Assembly: GCA_949128115.1 (NCBI GenBank)
Contig: OX421968.1
Coordinates: 6,758,001-6,822,000, forward strand
Source: Anaspis maculata
Lineage: Eukaryota; Arthropoda; Insecta; Coleoptera; Scraptiidae
Length of the DNA: 64,000 nt
Direction of reading: 5' to 3'
Positions 38,801-54,700 of the stretch are shown here, piece by piece; position 1 is the stretch's first letter; every line of letters starts with the position of its first letter. The translations under genes were made by a program, and so were the position numbers. The notes under the pieces are model-generated. The model worked only from the letters and a program-made list of their open reading frames with translations. It did not search any database and was not told the origin of the DNA.

Positions 38801-41092
38801 ACGTGACTTTTGAAACGATCGGTCAACACTTTTGGAGTTGGCAGCTTCTTGTTCCAAACGCAACATCTGACGAACGAACACAAATATCAAAAAAAAAATG
38901 ACGAAATTGTTATCCAAAAAATTCAGGTTTGAACCCACGTAACTCCAGGCTCCAACACACGTGACTTCAGGCTTCAACCCACGTGACTTTTAAAACGATC
39001 GGTCATCACTTTTGATGTTGGCAGCTACTTGTTCCAAACGCAACATCTGACGAACGAACACAAATATAAAAGAAAAGACACAATAGTTATACAAAAAGTT
39101 CAGGTTTTAACCCACGTGACTTCAGGCTTCAACCCACGTGACTTTTAACACGATCGGTCACCACTTTTGGAGTTGGCAGCTACTTGTTCCAAACGCAACA
39201 TCTGACGAACGAACACAAATATCAAAAAACTAAAGACACAATTGTTATCCAAAAAGTTCAGATTTTCTTCCACGTGACTTCAGGCTTCAACCCACGTGAC
39301 TTCAGGCTTCAACCCACGTGACTTTGTAAACGATCGGTCACCACTTTTGAAGTTGGCAGCTACTCTTTCCAAACGCAACATCTGACGAACGAACACAAAT
39401 ATAGAAAAAAAGACACAATTGTTATCCAAAAAGTTGAGGTTTGAACCCACGTGACTCCAGGCTCCAACCCACGTGACTTCAGGCTTCAACCCATGTGACT
39501 TTTAAAACGATCGGTCACCACTTTTGATGTTGGCAGCTACTTGTTCCAAACGCAACATCTGACGAACGAACACAAATATCAAAAAAAAAGACACAATTGT
39601 TATCCAAAAAGTTCAGGCTTCAACCCACGTGACTTCAGGCTTCAACCCACGTGACTCTAGGCTTCAACCCACGTGACTTTTGAAACGATCGGTCAACACT
39701 TTTGGAGTTGGCAGCTTCTTGTTCCAAACGCAACATCTGACGAACGAACACAAATATCAAAGAAAAATGACGAAATTGTTATCCAAAAAATTCAGGTTTG
39801 AACCCACGTAACTCCAGGCTCCAACCCACGTGACTTCAGGCTTCAACCCACGTGACTTTTAAAACGATCGGTCATCACTTTTGATGTTGGCAGCTACTTG
39901 TTCCAAACGCAACATCTGACGAACGAACACAAATATAAAAGAAAAGACACAATAGTTATACAAAAAGTTCAGGTTTTAACCCACGTGACTTCAGGCTTCA
40001 ACCCACGTGACTTTTAACACGATCGGTCACCACTTTTGGAGTTGGCAGCTACTTGTTCCAAACGCAACATCTGACGAACGAACACAAATATCAAAAAACT
40101 AAAGACACAATTGTTATCCAAAAAGTTCAGGTTTTAACACACGTGACTTCAGGCTTCAACCCACGTGACTTCAGGCTTCAACCCACGTGACTTCAGGCTT
40201 CAACCCACGTGACTTCAGGCTCCAACCCACGTGACTTTGAAAACGATCGGTCACCACTTTTGAAGTTGGCAGCTACTCTTTCCAAACGCAACATCTGACG
40301 AACGAACACAAATATAGAAGAAAAGACACAATTGTCATCCAAAAAAATCAGGTTTCAACCCACGTGACTTCAGGCTTCAACCCACGTGACTTCAGGCTTC
40401 AACCCACGTGACTTCAGGCTTCAACCCACGTGACTTCAGGCTTCAACCTACGTGACTTCGGGCTTCAACCCACGTGACTTTGGAAACGATCGGTCACCAC
40501 TTTTGAAGATGGCAGCTACTCTTTCCAAACGCAACATCTGACGAACGAACACAAATATAGAAAAAAAAACACAATTGTTATCCAAAAAGTACAGGTTTGA
40601 ACCCACGTGACTTCAGGCTCCAACCCACGTGACTTCAGGCTTCAACCCACGTGACTTTGAAAACGATCGGTCACCACTTTTGATGTTAGCAGCTACTTGT
40701 TCCAAACGCAACATCCGACGAACGAACACAAATATAGAAGAAAAGTCACAATTGTTATCCAAAAAGTTCAGGTTTTAACCCACGTGACTTCAGGCTTCTA
40801 CCCACGTGACTTCAGGCTTCAACCCACGTGACTTTCAAAACGATCGGTCACCACTTCAGGAGTTGGCAGCTACTTGTTCCAAACGCAACATCTGACGAAC
40901 GAACACAAATATCAAAAAACTAAAGACACAATTGTTATCCAAGAAATTCAGGTTTTTACCCACGTGACTTCAGGCTTCAACCTACGTGACTTCAGGCTTC
41001 AACCCACGTGACTTTTGAAACGATCGGTCACCACTTTTGATGTTGGCAGCTACTTGTTCCAAACGCAACATCTGACGACCGAACACAAATAT
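35875..41092 (+). repeat. 5,218-bp amplified unit, copy U2
   Basis: It is in direct tandem with U1, differing by scattered substitutions such as AAAAGCTAAAG in U1 against AAAACTAAAG here. It exits into the block at 41093, which carries TAGAGAAAAAGAC and AATCAGG monomers, so this copy retains the original right border. Confidence 0.8.
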
Positions 41093-44000
41093 AGAGAAAA
41101 AGACACAATTGTTATCCAAAAAAATCAGGTTTTAACCCACGTGACTTCAGGCTCCAACCCACGTGACTTTTAAAACGATCGGTCACCACTTTTGGAGTTG
41201 GCAGCTTCTTGTTCCAAACGCAACATCTGACGAACGAACACAAATATAAAAAAAAAATGACAAAATTGTTATCCAAAAAATTCAGGTTTGAACCCACGTG
41301 ACTCCAGGCTCCAACCCACGTGACTTCAGGCTTCAACCCACGTGACTTTTAAAACGATCGGTCATCACTTTTGATGTTGGCAGCTACTTGTTCCAAACGC
41401 AACATCTGACGAACGAACACAAATATAAAAGAAAAGACACAATAGTTATCCAAAAAGTTCAGGTTTTAACCCACGTGACTTCAGGCTTCAACCCACGTGA
41501 CTTCAGGCTTCAACCCACGTGACTTTTAACACGATCGGTCACCACTTTTGGAGTTGGCAGCTACTTGTTCCAAACGCAACATCTGACGAACGAACACAAA
41601 TATCAAAAAACTAAAGACACAATTGTTATCCAAAAAGTTCAGGTTTTCTCCCACGTGACTTCAGGCTTCAACCCACGTGACTTCAGGCTCCAACCCACGT
41701 GACTTTTAAAACGATCGGTCACCACTTTTGGAGTTGGCAGCTTCTTGTTCCAAACGCAACATCTGACGAACGAACACAAATATAAAAAAAAAATGACGAA
41801 ATTGTTATCCAAAAAATTCAGGTTTGAACCCACGTGCTCCAGGCTCCAACCCACGTGACTTTAGGCTTCAACCCACGTGACTTTCAGAACGATCGGTCAC
41901 CACTTTTGATGTTGGCAGCTTCTTGTTCCAAACGCAACATCTGACGAACAAACACAAATATAGAAGAAAAGACACCATTGTTATCCAAAAAGTTCAGGTT
42001 TTAACCCACGTGACTTCAGGCTTCAACCCACGTGACTCCAGGCTTCAACCCACGTGACTTTAGGCTCCAACCCACGTGACTTTGAAAACGATCGGTCACC
42101 ACTTTTGAAGTTGGCAGCTACTCTTTCCAAACGCAACATCTGACGAACGAACACAAATATAGAAGAAAAGACACAATTGTCATCCAAAAAAATCAGGTTT
42201 CAACCCACGTGACTTCAGGCTTCAACCCACGTGACTTCAGGCTTCAACCCACGTGACTTCGGGCTTTAACCCACGTGACTTTGGAAACGATCGGTCACCA
42301 CTTTTGAAGATGGCAGCTACTCTTTCCAAACGCAACATCTGACGAACGAACACAAATATCAAAAAACTAAAGACACAATTGTTATCCAAGAAATTCAGGT
42401 TTTTACCCACGTGACTTCAGGCTTCAACCCACGTGACTTCAGGCTTCAACCCACGTGACTTTTAAAACGATCGGTCACCACTTTTGATGTTGGCAGCTAC
42501 TTGTTCCAAACGCAACATCTGACGACCGAACACAAATATAGGGAAAAAGACACAATAGTTATCCAAAAAGTTCAGGTTTTAACCCACGTGACTCCAGGCT
42601 TCAACCCACGTGACTTCAGGCTTCAACCCACGTGACTTTTACAACAATCGGTCACCACTTTTGGAGTTGGCAGCTACTTGTTCCAAACGCAACATCTGAC
42701 GAACGAACACAAATATCAAAAAACTAAAGACACAATTGTTATCCCAAAAGTCCAGGTTTTCTCCCACGTGACTTCAGGCTTCAACCCACGTGACTTTTAA
42801 AACGATCGGTCACCACTTTTGATGTTGGCAGCTACTTGTTCCAAACGCAACATCTGACGAACGAACACAAATATAGAAGGAAAGACACAATTGTTATCCA
42901 AAAAGTTCAGGTTTTAGCCCACGTGACTTCAGGCGTCAACCCACGTGACTTCAGGCTTCAACCCACGTGACTTCAGGCTTCAACCCACGTGACTTCAGGC
43001 TTCAACCCACGTGACTTTTAAAACGATCGGTCGCCACTTTTGATGTTGGCAGCTACTTGTTCCAAACGCAACATCTGACGAACGAACACAAATATAGAAG
43101 AAAATACACAATTGTTATCCAAAAAGTTCAGGTTTTAACACACGTGACTTCAGGCTTCAACCCACGTGACTTTGAAAACGATCGGTCACCACTTTTGAAG
43201 TTGGCAGCTACTCTTTCCAAACGCAACATCTGACGAACGAACACAAATATAGAAGAAAAGACACAATTGTTATCCAAAAAAATCAGGTTTCAACCCACGT
43301 GACTTCAGGCTTCAACCCACGTGACTTCAGGCTTCAACCCACGTGACTTCAGGCTTCAACCCACGTGACTTTGTAAACGATCGGTCACCACTTTTGAAGT
43401 TGGCAGCTACTCTTTCCAAACGCAACATCTGACGAACGAACACAAATATAGAAAAAAAGACACAATTGTTATCCAAAAAGTTCAGGTTTGAACCCACGTG
43501 ACTCCAGGCTCCAACCCACGTGACTTCAGGCTTCAACCCACGTGACTTTTGAAACGATCGGTCACCACTTTTGGAGTTGGTAGCTTCTTGTTCCAAACGC
43601 AACATCTGACGAACGAACACAAATATCAAAAAAAATGACGAAATTGTTATTCAAAAAATTCAGGTTTGAACCCACGTGACTCCAGGCTCCAACCCACGTG
43701 ACTTCAGGCTTCAACCCACGTGACTTTTAAAACGATCGGTCATCACTTTTGATGTTGGCAGCTACTTGTTCCAAACGCAACATCTGACGAACGAACACAA
43801 ATATAAAAGAAAAGACACAATAGTTATACAAAAAGTTCAGGTTTTAACCCACGTGACTTCAGGCTTCAACCCACGTGACTTTTAACACGATCGGTCACCA
43901 CTTTTGGAGTTGGCAGCTACTTGTTCCAAACGCAACATCTGACGAACGAACACAAATATCAAAAAACTAAAGACACAATTGTTATCCAAAAAGTTCAGGT

Positions 44001-45856
44001 TTTCTCCCACGTGACTTCAGGCTTCAACCCACGTGACATTTAAAACGATCGGTCACCACTTTTGATGTTGGCAGCTACTTGTTCCAAACGCAACATCTGA
44101 CGAACGAACACAAATATAGAAGGAAAGACACAATTGTTATCCAAAAAGTTCAGGTTATAGCCCACGTGACTTCAGGCATCAACTCACGTGACTTCAGGCT
44201 TCAACCCACGTGACTTTTAAAACGATCGGTCACCACTTTTGATGTTGGCAGCTACTTGTTCCAAACGCAACATCTGACGAACGAACACAAATATAGAAGA
44301 AAAGACACAATTGTTATCCAAATAGTTCAGGTTTTAACACACGTGACTTCAGGCTTCAACCCACGTGACTTTGAAAACGATCGGTCACCACTTTTGAAGT
44401 TGGCAGCTACTCTTTCCAAACGCAACATCTGACGAACGAACACAAATATAGAAGAAAAGACACAATTGTTATCCAAAAAAATCAGGTTTCAACCCACGTG
44501 ACTTCAGGCTTCAACCCACGTGACTTCAGGCTTCAACCCACGTGACTTTGTAAACGATCGGTCACCACTTTTGAAGTTGGCAGCTACTCTTTCCAAACGC
44601 AACATCTGACGAACGAACACAAATATAGAAAAAAAGACACAATTGTTATCCAAAAAGTTCAGGTTTGAACCCACGTGACTCCAGGCTCCAACCCACGTGA
44701 CTTCAGGCTCCAACCCACGTGACTTTTAAAACGATCGGTCACCACTTTTGATGTTGGCAGCTACTTGTTCCAAACGCAACATCTGACGAACGAACACAAA
44801 TATCAAAAAAAAAGACACAATTGTTATCCAAAAAGTTCAGGCTTCAACCCACGTGACTTCAGGCTTCAACCCACGTGACTCCAGGCTTCAACCCACGTGA
44901 CTTTTGAAACGATCGGTCAACACTTTTGGAGTTGGCAGCTACTTGTTCCAAACGCAACATCTGACGAACGAACACAAATATCAATAAACTAAAGACACAA
45001 TTGTTATCCAAAAAATTCAGGTTCTATCCCACGTGACTTCAGGCTCCAACCCACGTGACTTCAGGCTTCAACCCACGTGACTTTTCAAATGATCGGTCAC
45101 CACTTTTAGAGTTGACAGCTACTTGTTCCAAAGCAACAACTGACGAACGAACACAAATATCAAAAAACTAATGACACAATTGTTATCCGGAAAGTTCAGG
45201 TTTTTACCCACGTGATTTCAGGCTTCAACCCATGTGACTCCAAGCTTCAACCCACGTGACTTTTGAAACGATCCGTCACCACTTTTGGAGTTTGCAGCTA
45301 CTTGTTCCAAACGCAACATCTGACGAACGAACACAAATATAAAAAAAAAAGACACAATTGTTATCCAAAAAGATCAGGCTTCAACCCACGTGACTCCAGG
45401 CTTCAACCCACGTGACTTTTGAAACGATCGGTCACCATTTTTGGAGTTGGCAGCTACTTGTTCCAAACGCAACATCTGGCGAACGAACACAAATATAGAA
45501 GAAAAGACACAATAGTTATCCAAAAAGTTCAGGTTTTAACCCACGTGACTTCAGGCTTCAACCCACGTGACTCCAAGCTTCAACCCACGTGACTTTTGAA
45601 ACGATCCGTCACCACTTTTGGAGTTGGCAGCTACTTGTTCCAAACGCAACATCTGACGAACGAACACAGATATCAAAAAAAAAAAGACACAATTGTTATC
45701 CAAAAAGTTCAGGCTTTGACCCACGTGACTTCAGACTTCAACCCACGTGCCTCCAAGCTTCAACCCACGTGACTTTTGAAACGATCCGTCACCACTTTTG
45801 GAGTTGGCAGCTACTTGTTCCAAACGCAACATCTGACGAACAAACACAAATATCAG

Positions 45857-45888
<32 letters not shown>

Positions 45889-48800
45889 CAAAAGACAATT
45901 GTTATCCAAAAAGTTCAGGCTTCAACCCACGTGACTTCAGGCTTCAACCCACGTGACTTCAGGCTCCAACCCACGTGACTCCAGGCTCCAACCCACGTGA
46001 CTTTTGAAACGATCGGTCACCACTTTTGGAGTTGGCAGCTACTTGTTCCAAACGCAACATCTGACGAACGAACACAAATATAGAAGAAAAGACACAATAG
46101 TTATCCAAAAAATTCAGGTTTTAACCCACGTGACTTCAGGCTTCAACCCACGTGACTTCAGGCTTACACCCACGTGACTTCAGGCTTCAACCCACGTGAC
46201 TTTTGAAACGATCGGTCACCACTTTTGGAGTTGGCAGCTACTTGTTCCAAACCAAACATCTGACGAACGAACACAAATATCAAAAAACTAAAGACACAAT
46301 TGCTATCCAAAAAGTTCAGGTTTTTACCCACGTGACTTCAGGCTTCAACCCACGTGACTTTTAAAACGATCGGTCACCACTTTTGATGTTGGCAGCTACT
46401 TGTTCCAAACGCAACATCTGACGAACGAACACAAATATAGAAGGAAAGACACAATTGTTATCCAAAAAGTTCAGGCTTCAACCCACGTGACTTCAGGCTT
46501 CAACTCACGTGACTTTTAAAACGATCGGTCACCACTTTTGATGTTGGCAGCTACTCTTTCTAAACGCAACATCTGACGGACGAACACAAATGTAGAAAAA
46601 AAGACACAATTGTTATCCAAAAAGTTCAGGTTTGAACCCACGTGACTCCAGGCTCCAACCCACGTGACTTCAGGCTCCAACCCACGTGACTTTTAAACCG
46701 ATCGGTCACCACTTTTGATGTTGGCAGCTATTTGTTCCAAACGCAACATCTGACGAACGAACACAAATATAGAAGAAAAGACACAATTGTTATCCAAAAA
46801 GTTCAGGTTTCAACCCACGAGACTTCAGGCTTCAACCCACGTGACTTCAGGCTTCAACCCACGTGACTTCGGGCTTCAACCCACGTGACTTCAGGCTTCA
46901 ACCCACGTGACTTTGAAAACGATCGGTCACCACTTTTGAAGTTGGCAGCTACTCTTTCCAAACGCAACATCTGACGAACGAACACAAATGTAGAAAAAAA
47001 GACACAATTGTTATCCAAAAAGTTCAGGTTTAAACCCACGTGACTCCAGGCTCCAACCCACGTGACTTCAGGCTTCAACCCACGTGACTTTTAAAACGAT
47101 CGGTCACCACTTTTGATGTTGGCAGCTATTTGTTCCAAACGCAACATCTGACGAACGAACACAAATATAGAAGAAAAGACACAATTGTTATCCAAAAAGT
47201 TCAGGTTTTAACCCACGTGACTTCAGGCTTCAACCCACGTGACTTCAGGCTTCAATCCACGTGACTTGGAAAACGATCGGTCACCACTTTTGAAGTTGGC
47301 AGCTACTCTTTCCAAACGCAACATCTGACGAACGAACACAAATATAGAAAAAAATACACAATTGTTATCCAAAAAGTTCAGGTTTGAACCCACGTGACTC
47401 CAGGCTCCAACTGACGTGACTTCAGGCTTCAACCCACGTGACTTTTGAAACGATCCGTCACCACTTTTGGAGTTGGCAGCTACTTGTTCCAAACGCAACA
47501 TCTGACGAACGAACACAAATATAAAAGAAAAAGACACAATTGTTATCCAAAAAGTTCAGGCCTCAACCCACGTGACTTCAGGCTTCATCCCTCGTGACTC
47601 CAGGCTTCAACCCACGTGACTTTTAAAACGATCGGTCACCACTTTTGATGTTGGCAGCTACTTGTTCCAAACGCAACATCTGACGAACGAACACAAATAT
47701 AAAAGAAAAAAAGACACATTTGTTATCCAAAAAGTTCAGGTTTCAACCCACGTGACTTCAGGCTTCAACCCACGTGACTCCAGGCTTCAACCCACGTGAC
47801 TTCAGGCTTCAACCCACGTGACTTTCAAAACGATCGGTCACCACTTTTGGAGTTGGCAGCTACTTGTTCCAAACGCAACATCTGACGAACGGACACAAAT
47901 ATCAAAAAACTAAAGACACAATTGTTATCCGAAAAGTTCAAGTTTTTACCCACGTGACTTCAGGCTTCAACCCACGTGACTTCAGGCTTCAACCCACGTG
48001 ACTTTTGAAACGATCGGTCACCACTTTTTATGTTGGCAGCTACTTGTTCCAAACGCAACATCTGACGAACGAACACAGATAAAGAAAAAAAGACACAATT
48101 GTTATCCAAAAAGTTCAGGTTTGAACCCACGTGACTCCAGGCTCCAACCCACGTGACTTCAGGCTTCAACCCACGTGACTTTTAAAACGATCGGTCACCA
48201 CTTTTGATGTTGGCAGCTACTTGTTCCAAACGCAACATCCGACGAACGAACACAAATATAGAAGAAAAGACACAATTGTTATCCAAAAAGTTCAGGTTTT
48301 AACCCACGTGACTTCAGGCTTCAACCCACGTGACTTCAGGCTTCAACCCACGTGACTTCAGGCTTCAACCCACGTGACTTCAGGCTTAAACCCACGTGAC
48401 TTTCGAAACGATCGGTCACCACTTCTGGAGTTGGCAGCCACTTGTTCCAAACGCAACATCTGACGAACGACCACAAATATAAGAAAAATAAAGACACAGT
48501 TGTTATCCAAAAAGTTCAGGCTTCGACCCACGTGACCTCAGACTTCAACCCACGTGACTCCAAGCTTCAACCCACGTGACTTTCAAAACAATCCGTCACC
48601 ACTTTTGAAGTTGGCAGCTACTTGTTCCAAACGCAACATCTGACGAACGAACACAAATATCAAAAAAAAATGACGGAATTGTTATCCAAAAAGTTCAGGT
48701 TTGAACCCACGTGACTCCAGGCTCCAACCCACGTGACTTCAGGCTTCAACCCACGTGACTTTTGAAACGATCGGTCACCACTCTTGATGTTGGCAGCTTC

Positions 48801-51731
48801 TTGTTCCAAACGCAACATCTGACGAACGAACACAAATATAGAAAAAAAGACACAATTGTTATCCAAAAAGTTCAGGTTTTAACCCACGTGACTTCAGGCT
48901 TCAACCCACGTGACTTCAGGCTTCAACCCACGTGACTTTGGAAACGATCGGTCACCACTTTTGAAGTTGGCAGCTACTCTTTCCAAACGCAACATCTGAC
49001 GAACGAACACGAATATAGAAAAAAAGACACAATTGTTATCCAAAAAGTACAGGTTTGAACCCAAGTGACTTCAGGCTCCAACCCACGTGACTTCAGGCTT
49101 CAACCCACGTGACTTTGAAAACGATCGGTCACCACTTTTCATGTTAGCAGCTACTTGTTCCAAACGCAACATCCGACGAACGAACACAAATATAGAAGAA
49201 AAGTCACAATTATTATCCAAAAAGTTCAGGTTTTAACCCACGTGACTTCAGGCTTCAACCCACGTGACTTTTAAAACGATCGGTCACCACTTTTGGAGTT
49301 GGCAGCTACTTGTTCCAAACGCAACATCTGACGAACGAACACAAATATAAAAAAACTAAAGACACAATTGTTATCCAAAAAATTCAGGTTTTTACCCACG
49401 TGACTTCAGGCTTCAACCCACGTGACTTTTAAAACGATCGGTCACCACTTTTGGAGTTGGCAGCTTCTTGTTCCAAACGCAACATCTGACGAACGAACAC
49501 AAATATCAAAAAAAAATGACGAAATTGTTATCCAAAAAATTCAGGTTTGAACCCACGTGACTCCAGGCTCCAACCCACGTGACTTCAGGCTTCAACCCAC
49601 GTGACTTTTGAAACGATCGGTCATCACTTTTGATGTTGGCAGCTACTTGTTCCAAACGCAACATCTGACGACCGAACACAAATATAAAGAAAAAGACACA
49701 ATTGTTATCCAAAAAAATCAGGTTTTAACCCACGTGACTTCAGGCTCCAACCCACGTGACTTTTAAAACGATCGGTCACCACTTTTGGAGTTGGCAGCTT
49801 CTTGTTCCAAACGCAACATCTGACGAACGAACACAAATATCAAAAAAAAATGACGAAATTGTTATCCAAAAAATGCAGGTTTGAACCCACGTGACTCCAG
49901 GCTCCAACCCACGTGACTTCAGGTTTCAACCCACGTGACTTTTAAAACGATCGGTCATCACTTTTGATGTTGGCAGCTACTTGTTCCAAACGCAACATCT
50001 GACGAACGAACACAAATATAAAAGGAAAGACACAATAGTTATACAAAAAGTTCAGGTTTTAACCCACGTGACTTCAGGCTTCAACCCACGTGACTTCAGG
50101 CTTCAACCCACGTGACTTTTAACACGATCGGTCACCACTTTTGGAGTTGGCAGCTACTTGTTCCAAACGCAACATCTGACGAACGAACACAAATATCAAA
50201 AAACTAAAGACACAATTGTTATCCAAAAAGTTCAGATTTTCTCCCACGTGACTTCAGGCTTCAACCCACGTGACTTTGTAAACGATCGGTCACCACTTTT
50301 GAAGTTGGCAGCTACTCTTTCCAAACGCAACATCTGACGAACGAACACAAATATAGAAAAAAAGACACAATTGTTATCCAAAAAGTTCAGGTTTGAACCC
50401 ACGTGACTCCAGGCTCCAACCCACGTGACTTCAGGCTTCAACCCACGTGACTTTTAAAACGATCGGTCACCACTTTTGATGTTGGCAGCTACTTGTTCCA
50501 AACGCAACATCTGACGAACGAACACAAATATCAAAAAAAAGACACAATTGTTATCCAAAAAGTTCAGGCTTCAACCCACGTGACTTCAGGCTTCAACCCA
50601 CGTGACTCTAGGCTTCAACCCACGTGACTTTTGAAACGATCGGTCAACACTTTTGGAGTTGGCAGCTTCTTGTTCCAAACGCAACATCTGACGAACGAAC
50701 ACAAATATCAAAAAAAAATGACGAAATTGTTATCCAAAAAATTCAGGTTTGAACCCACGTAACTCCAGGCTCCAACCCACGTGACTTCAGGCTTCAACCC
50801 ACGTGACTTTTAAAACGATCGGTCATCACTTTTGATGTTGGCAGCTTCTTGTTCCAAACGCGACATCTGACGAACGAACACAAATATAAAAGAAAAGACA
50901 CAATAGTTATACAAAAAGTTCAGGTTTTAACCCACGTGACTTCAGGCTTCAACCCACGTGACTTTTAACACGATCGGTCACCACTTTTGGAGTTGGCAGC
51001 TACTTGTTCCAAACGCAACATCTGACGAACGAACACAAATATCAAAAAACTAAAGACACAATTGTTATCCAAAAAGTTCAGGTTTTCTCCCACGTGACTT
51101 CAGGCTTCAACCCACGTGACTTCAGGCTTCAACCCACGTGACATTTAAAACGATCGGTCACCACTTTTGATGTTGGCAGCTACTTGTTCCAAACGCAACA
51201 TCTGACGAACGAACACAAATATAGAAGGAAAGACACAATTGTTATCCAAAAAGTTCAGGTTATAGCCCACGTGACTTCAGGCATCAGCCCACGTGACTTC
51301 AGGCTTCAACCCACGTGACTTTTAAAACGATCGGTCACCACTTTTGATGTTGGCAGCTACTTGTTCCAAACGCAACATCTGACGAACGAACACAAATATA
51401 GAAGAAAAGACACAATTGTTATCCAAAAAGTTCAGGTTTTAACACACGTGACTTCAGGCTCCAACCCACGTGACTTTGAAAACGATCGGTCACCACTTTT
51501 GAAGTTGGCAGCTACTCTTTCCAAACGCAACATCTGACGAACGAACACAAATATAGAAGAAAAGACACAATTGTTATCCAAAAAAATCAGGTTTCAACCC
51601 ACGTGACTTCAGGCTTCAACCCACGTGACTTCAGGCTTCAACCCACGTGACTTTGTAAACGATCGGTCACCACTTTTGAAGTTGGCAGCTACTCTTTCCA
51701 AACGCAACATCTGACGGACGAACACAAATAT

Positions 51732-54700
51732 AGAAAAAAAGACACAATTGTTATCCAAAAAGTTCAGGTTTGAACCCACGTGACTCCAGGCTCCAACCCA
51801 CGTGACTTCAGGCTCCAACCCACGTGACTTTTAAAACGATCGGTCACCACTTTTGATGTTGGCAGCTACTTGTTCCAAACGCAACATCTGACGAACGAAC
51901 ACAAATATCAAAAAAAAAGACACAATTGTTATCCAAAAAGTTCAGGCTTCAACCCACGTGACTTCAGGCTTCAACCCACGTGACTCCAGGCTTCAACCCA
52001 CGTGACTTTTGAAACGATCGGTCAACACTTTTGGAGTTGGCAGCTACTTGTTCCAAACGCAACATCTGACGAACGAACACAAATATCAATAAACTAAAGA
52101 CACAATTGTTATCCAAAAAGTTCAGGTTCTAACCCACGTGACTTCAGGCTCCAACCCACGTGACTTCAGGCTTCAACCCACGTGACTTTTCAAATGATCG
52201 GTCACCACTTTTAGAGTTGACAGCTACTTGTTCCAAAGCAACAACTGACGAACGAACACAAATATCAAAAAACTAAAAACACAATTGTTATCCGGAAAGT
52301 TCAGGTTTCTACCCACGTGATTTCAGGCTTCAACCCATGTGACTCCAAGCTTCAACCCACGTGACTTTTGAAACGATCCGTCACCACTTTTGGAGTTTGC
52401 AGCTACTTGTTCCAAACGCAACATCTGACGAACGAACACAAATATCAAAAAAAAAGACACAATTGTTATCCAAAAAGTTCAGATTTTCTCCCACGTGACT
52501 TCAGGCTTCAACCCACGTGACTTCAGGCTTCAACCCACGTGACTTTGTAAACGATCGGTCACCACTTTTGAAGTTGGCAGCTACTCTTTCCAAACGCAAC
52601 ATCTGACGAACGAACACAAATATAGAAAAAAAGACACAATTGTTATCCAAAAAGTTCAGGCTTCAACCCACGTGACTTCAGGCTTCAACCCACGTGACTC
52701 TAGGCTTCAACCCACGTGACTTTTGAAACGATCGGTCAACACTTTTGGAGTTGGCAGCTTCTTGTTCCAAACGCAACATCTGACGAACGAACACAAATAT
52801 CAAAAAAAAATGACGAAATTGTTATCCAAAAAATTCAGGTTTGAACCCACGTAACTCCAGGCTCCAACCCACGTGACTTCAGGCTTCAACCCACGTGACT
52901 TTTAAAACGATCGGTCATCACTTTTGATGTTGGCAGCTACTTGTTCCAAACGCAACATCTGACGAACGAACACAAATATAAAAGAAAAGGCACAATAGTT
53001 ATACAAAAAGTTCAGGTTTTAACCCACGTGACTTCAGGCTTCAACCCACGTGACTTTTAACACGATCGGTCACCACTTTTGGAGTTGGCAGCTACTTGTT
53101 CCAAACGCAAAATCTGACGAACGAACACAAATATCAAAAAACTAAAGACACAATTGTTATCCAAAAAGTTCAGATTTTCTCCCACGTGACTTTAGGCTTC
53201 AACCCACGTGACTTCAGGCTTCAACCCACGTGACTTTGTAAACGATCGGTCACCACTTTTGAAGTTGGCAGCTACTCTTTCCAAACGCAACATCTGACGA
53301 ACAGACGAACGAACACAAATATAGAAAAAAAGACACAATTGTTATCCAAAAAGTTCAGGTTTGAACCCACGTGACTCCAGGCTCCAACCCACGTGACTTC
53401 AGGCTTCAACCCACGTGACTTTTAAAACGATCGGTCACCACTTTTGATGTTGGCAGCTACTTGTTCCAAACGCAACATCTGACGAACGAACACAAATATA
53501 GGAGAAAAGACACAATTGTTATCCAAAAAAATCAGGTTTCAACCCACGTGACTTCAGGCTTCAACCCACGTGACTTCAGGCTTCAACCCACGTGACTTTG
53601 TAAACGATCGGTCACCACTTTTGAAGTTGGCAGCTACTCTTTCCAAACGCAACATCTGACGGACGAACACAAATATAGAAAAAAAGACACAATTGTTATC
53701 CAAAAAGTTCAGGTTTGAGCCCACGTGACTCCAGGCTCCAACCCACGTGACTTCAGGCTCCAACCCACGTGACTTTTAAAACGATCGGTCACCACTTTTG
53801 ATGTTGGCAGCTACTTGTTCCAAACGCAACATCTGACGAACGAACACAAATATCAAAAAAAAAGACACAATTGTTATCCAAAAAGTTCAGGCTTCAACCC
53901 ACGTGACTTCAGGCTTCAACCCACGTGACTCCAGGCTTTAACCCACGTGACTTTTGAAACGATCGGTCAACACTTTTGGAGTTGGCAGCTACTTGTTCCA
54001 AACGCAACATCTGACGAACGAACACAAATATCAATAAACTAAAGACACAATTGTTATCCAAAAAGTTCAGGTTCTAACCCACGTGACTTCAGGCTCCAAC
54101 CCACGTGACTTCAGGCTTCAACCCACGTGACTTTTCAAATGATCGGTCACCACTTTTAGAGTTGACAGCTACTTGTTCCAAAGCAACAACTGACGAACGA
54201 ACACAAATATCAAAAAACTAAAAACACAATTGTTATCCGGAAAGTTCAGGTTTTTACCCACGTGATTTCAGGCTTCAACCCATGTGACTCCAAGCTTCAA
54301 CCCACGTGACTTTTGAAACGATCCGTCACCACTTTTGGAGTTTGCAGCTACTTGTTCCAAACGCAACATCTGACGAACGAACACAAATATCAAAAAAAAG
54401 ACACAATTGTTATCCAAAAAGTTCAGATTTTCTCCCACGTGACTTCAGGCTTCAACCCACGTGACTTCAGGCTTCAACCCACGTGACTTTGTAAACGATC
54501 GGTCACCACTTTTGAAGTTGGCAGCTACTCTTTCCAAACGCAACATCTGACGAACGAACACAAATATAGAAAAAAAGACACAATTGTTATCCAAAAAGTT
54601 CAGGCTTCAACCCACGTGACTTCAGGCTTCAACCCACGTGACTCTAGGCTTCAACCCACGTGACTTTTGAAACGATCGGTCAACACTTTTGGAGTTGGCA

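Larger units (their letters stand above)
25181..46078 (+). repeat. Higher-order repeat, expanded 20.9-kb form (copy 5)
   Basis: The unit is bounded by empty transposon targets at 25181-25182 and 46079-46080. Its first ~3 kb and its last ~3 kb match the 8.5-kb form, while the interior is enlarged by two copies of a 5,218-bp block (30657-41092) and extra blocks at about 41.1-43.5 kb. Its right part (about 43.88-46.08 kb) lies exactly 20,897 bp from 22.98-25.18 kb. Confidence 0.75.

Noticed and set aside
45589..45978. 129-codon plus-strand frame with a poly-lysine run.
   Set aside because: It spans two satellite monomers joined through the expanded A-tract; the lysines are the A-tract. Sister copies are frameshifted by tract-length changes.
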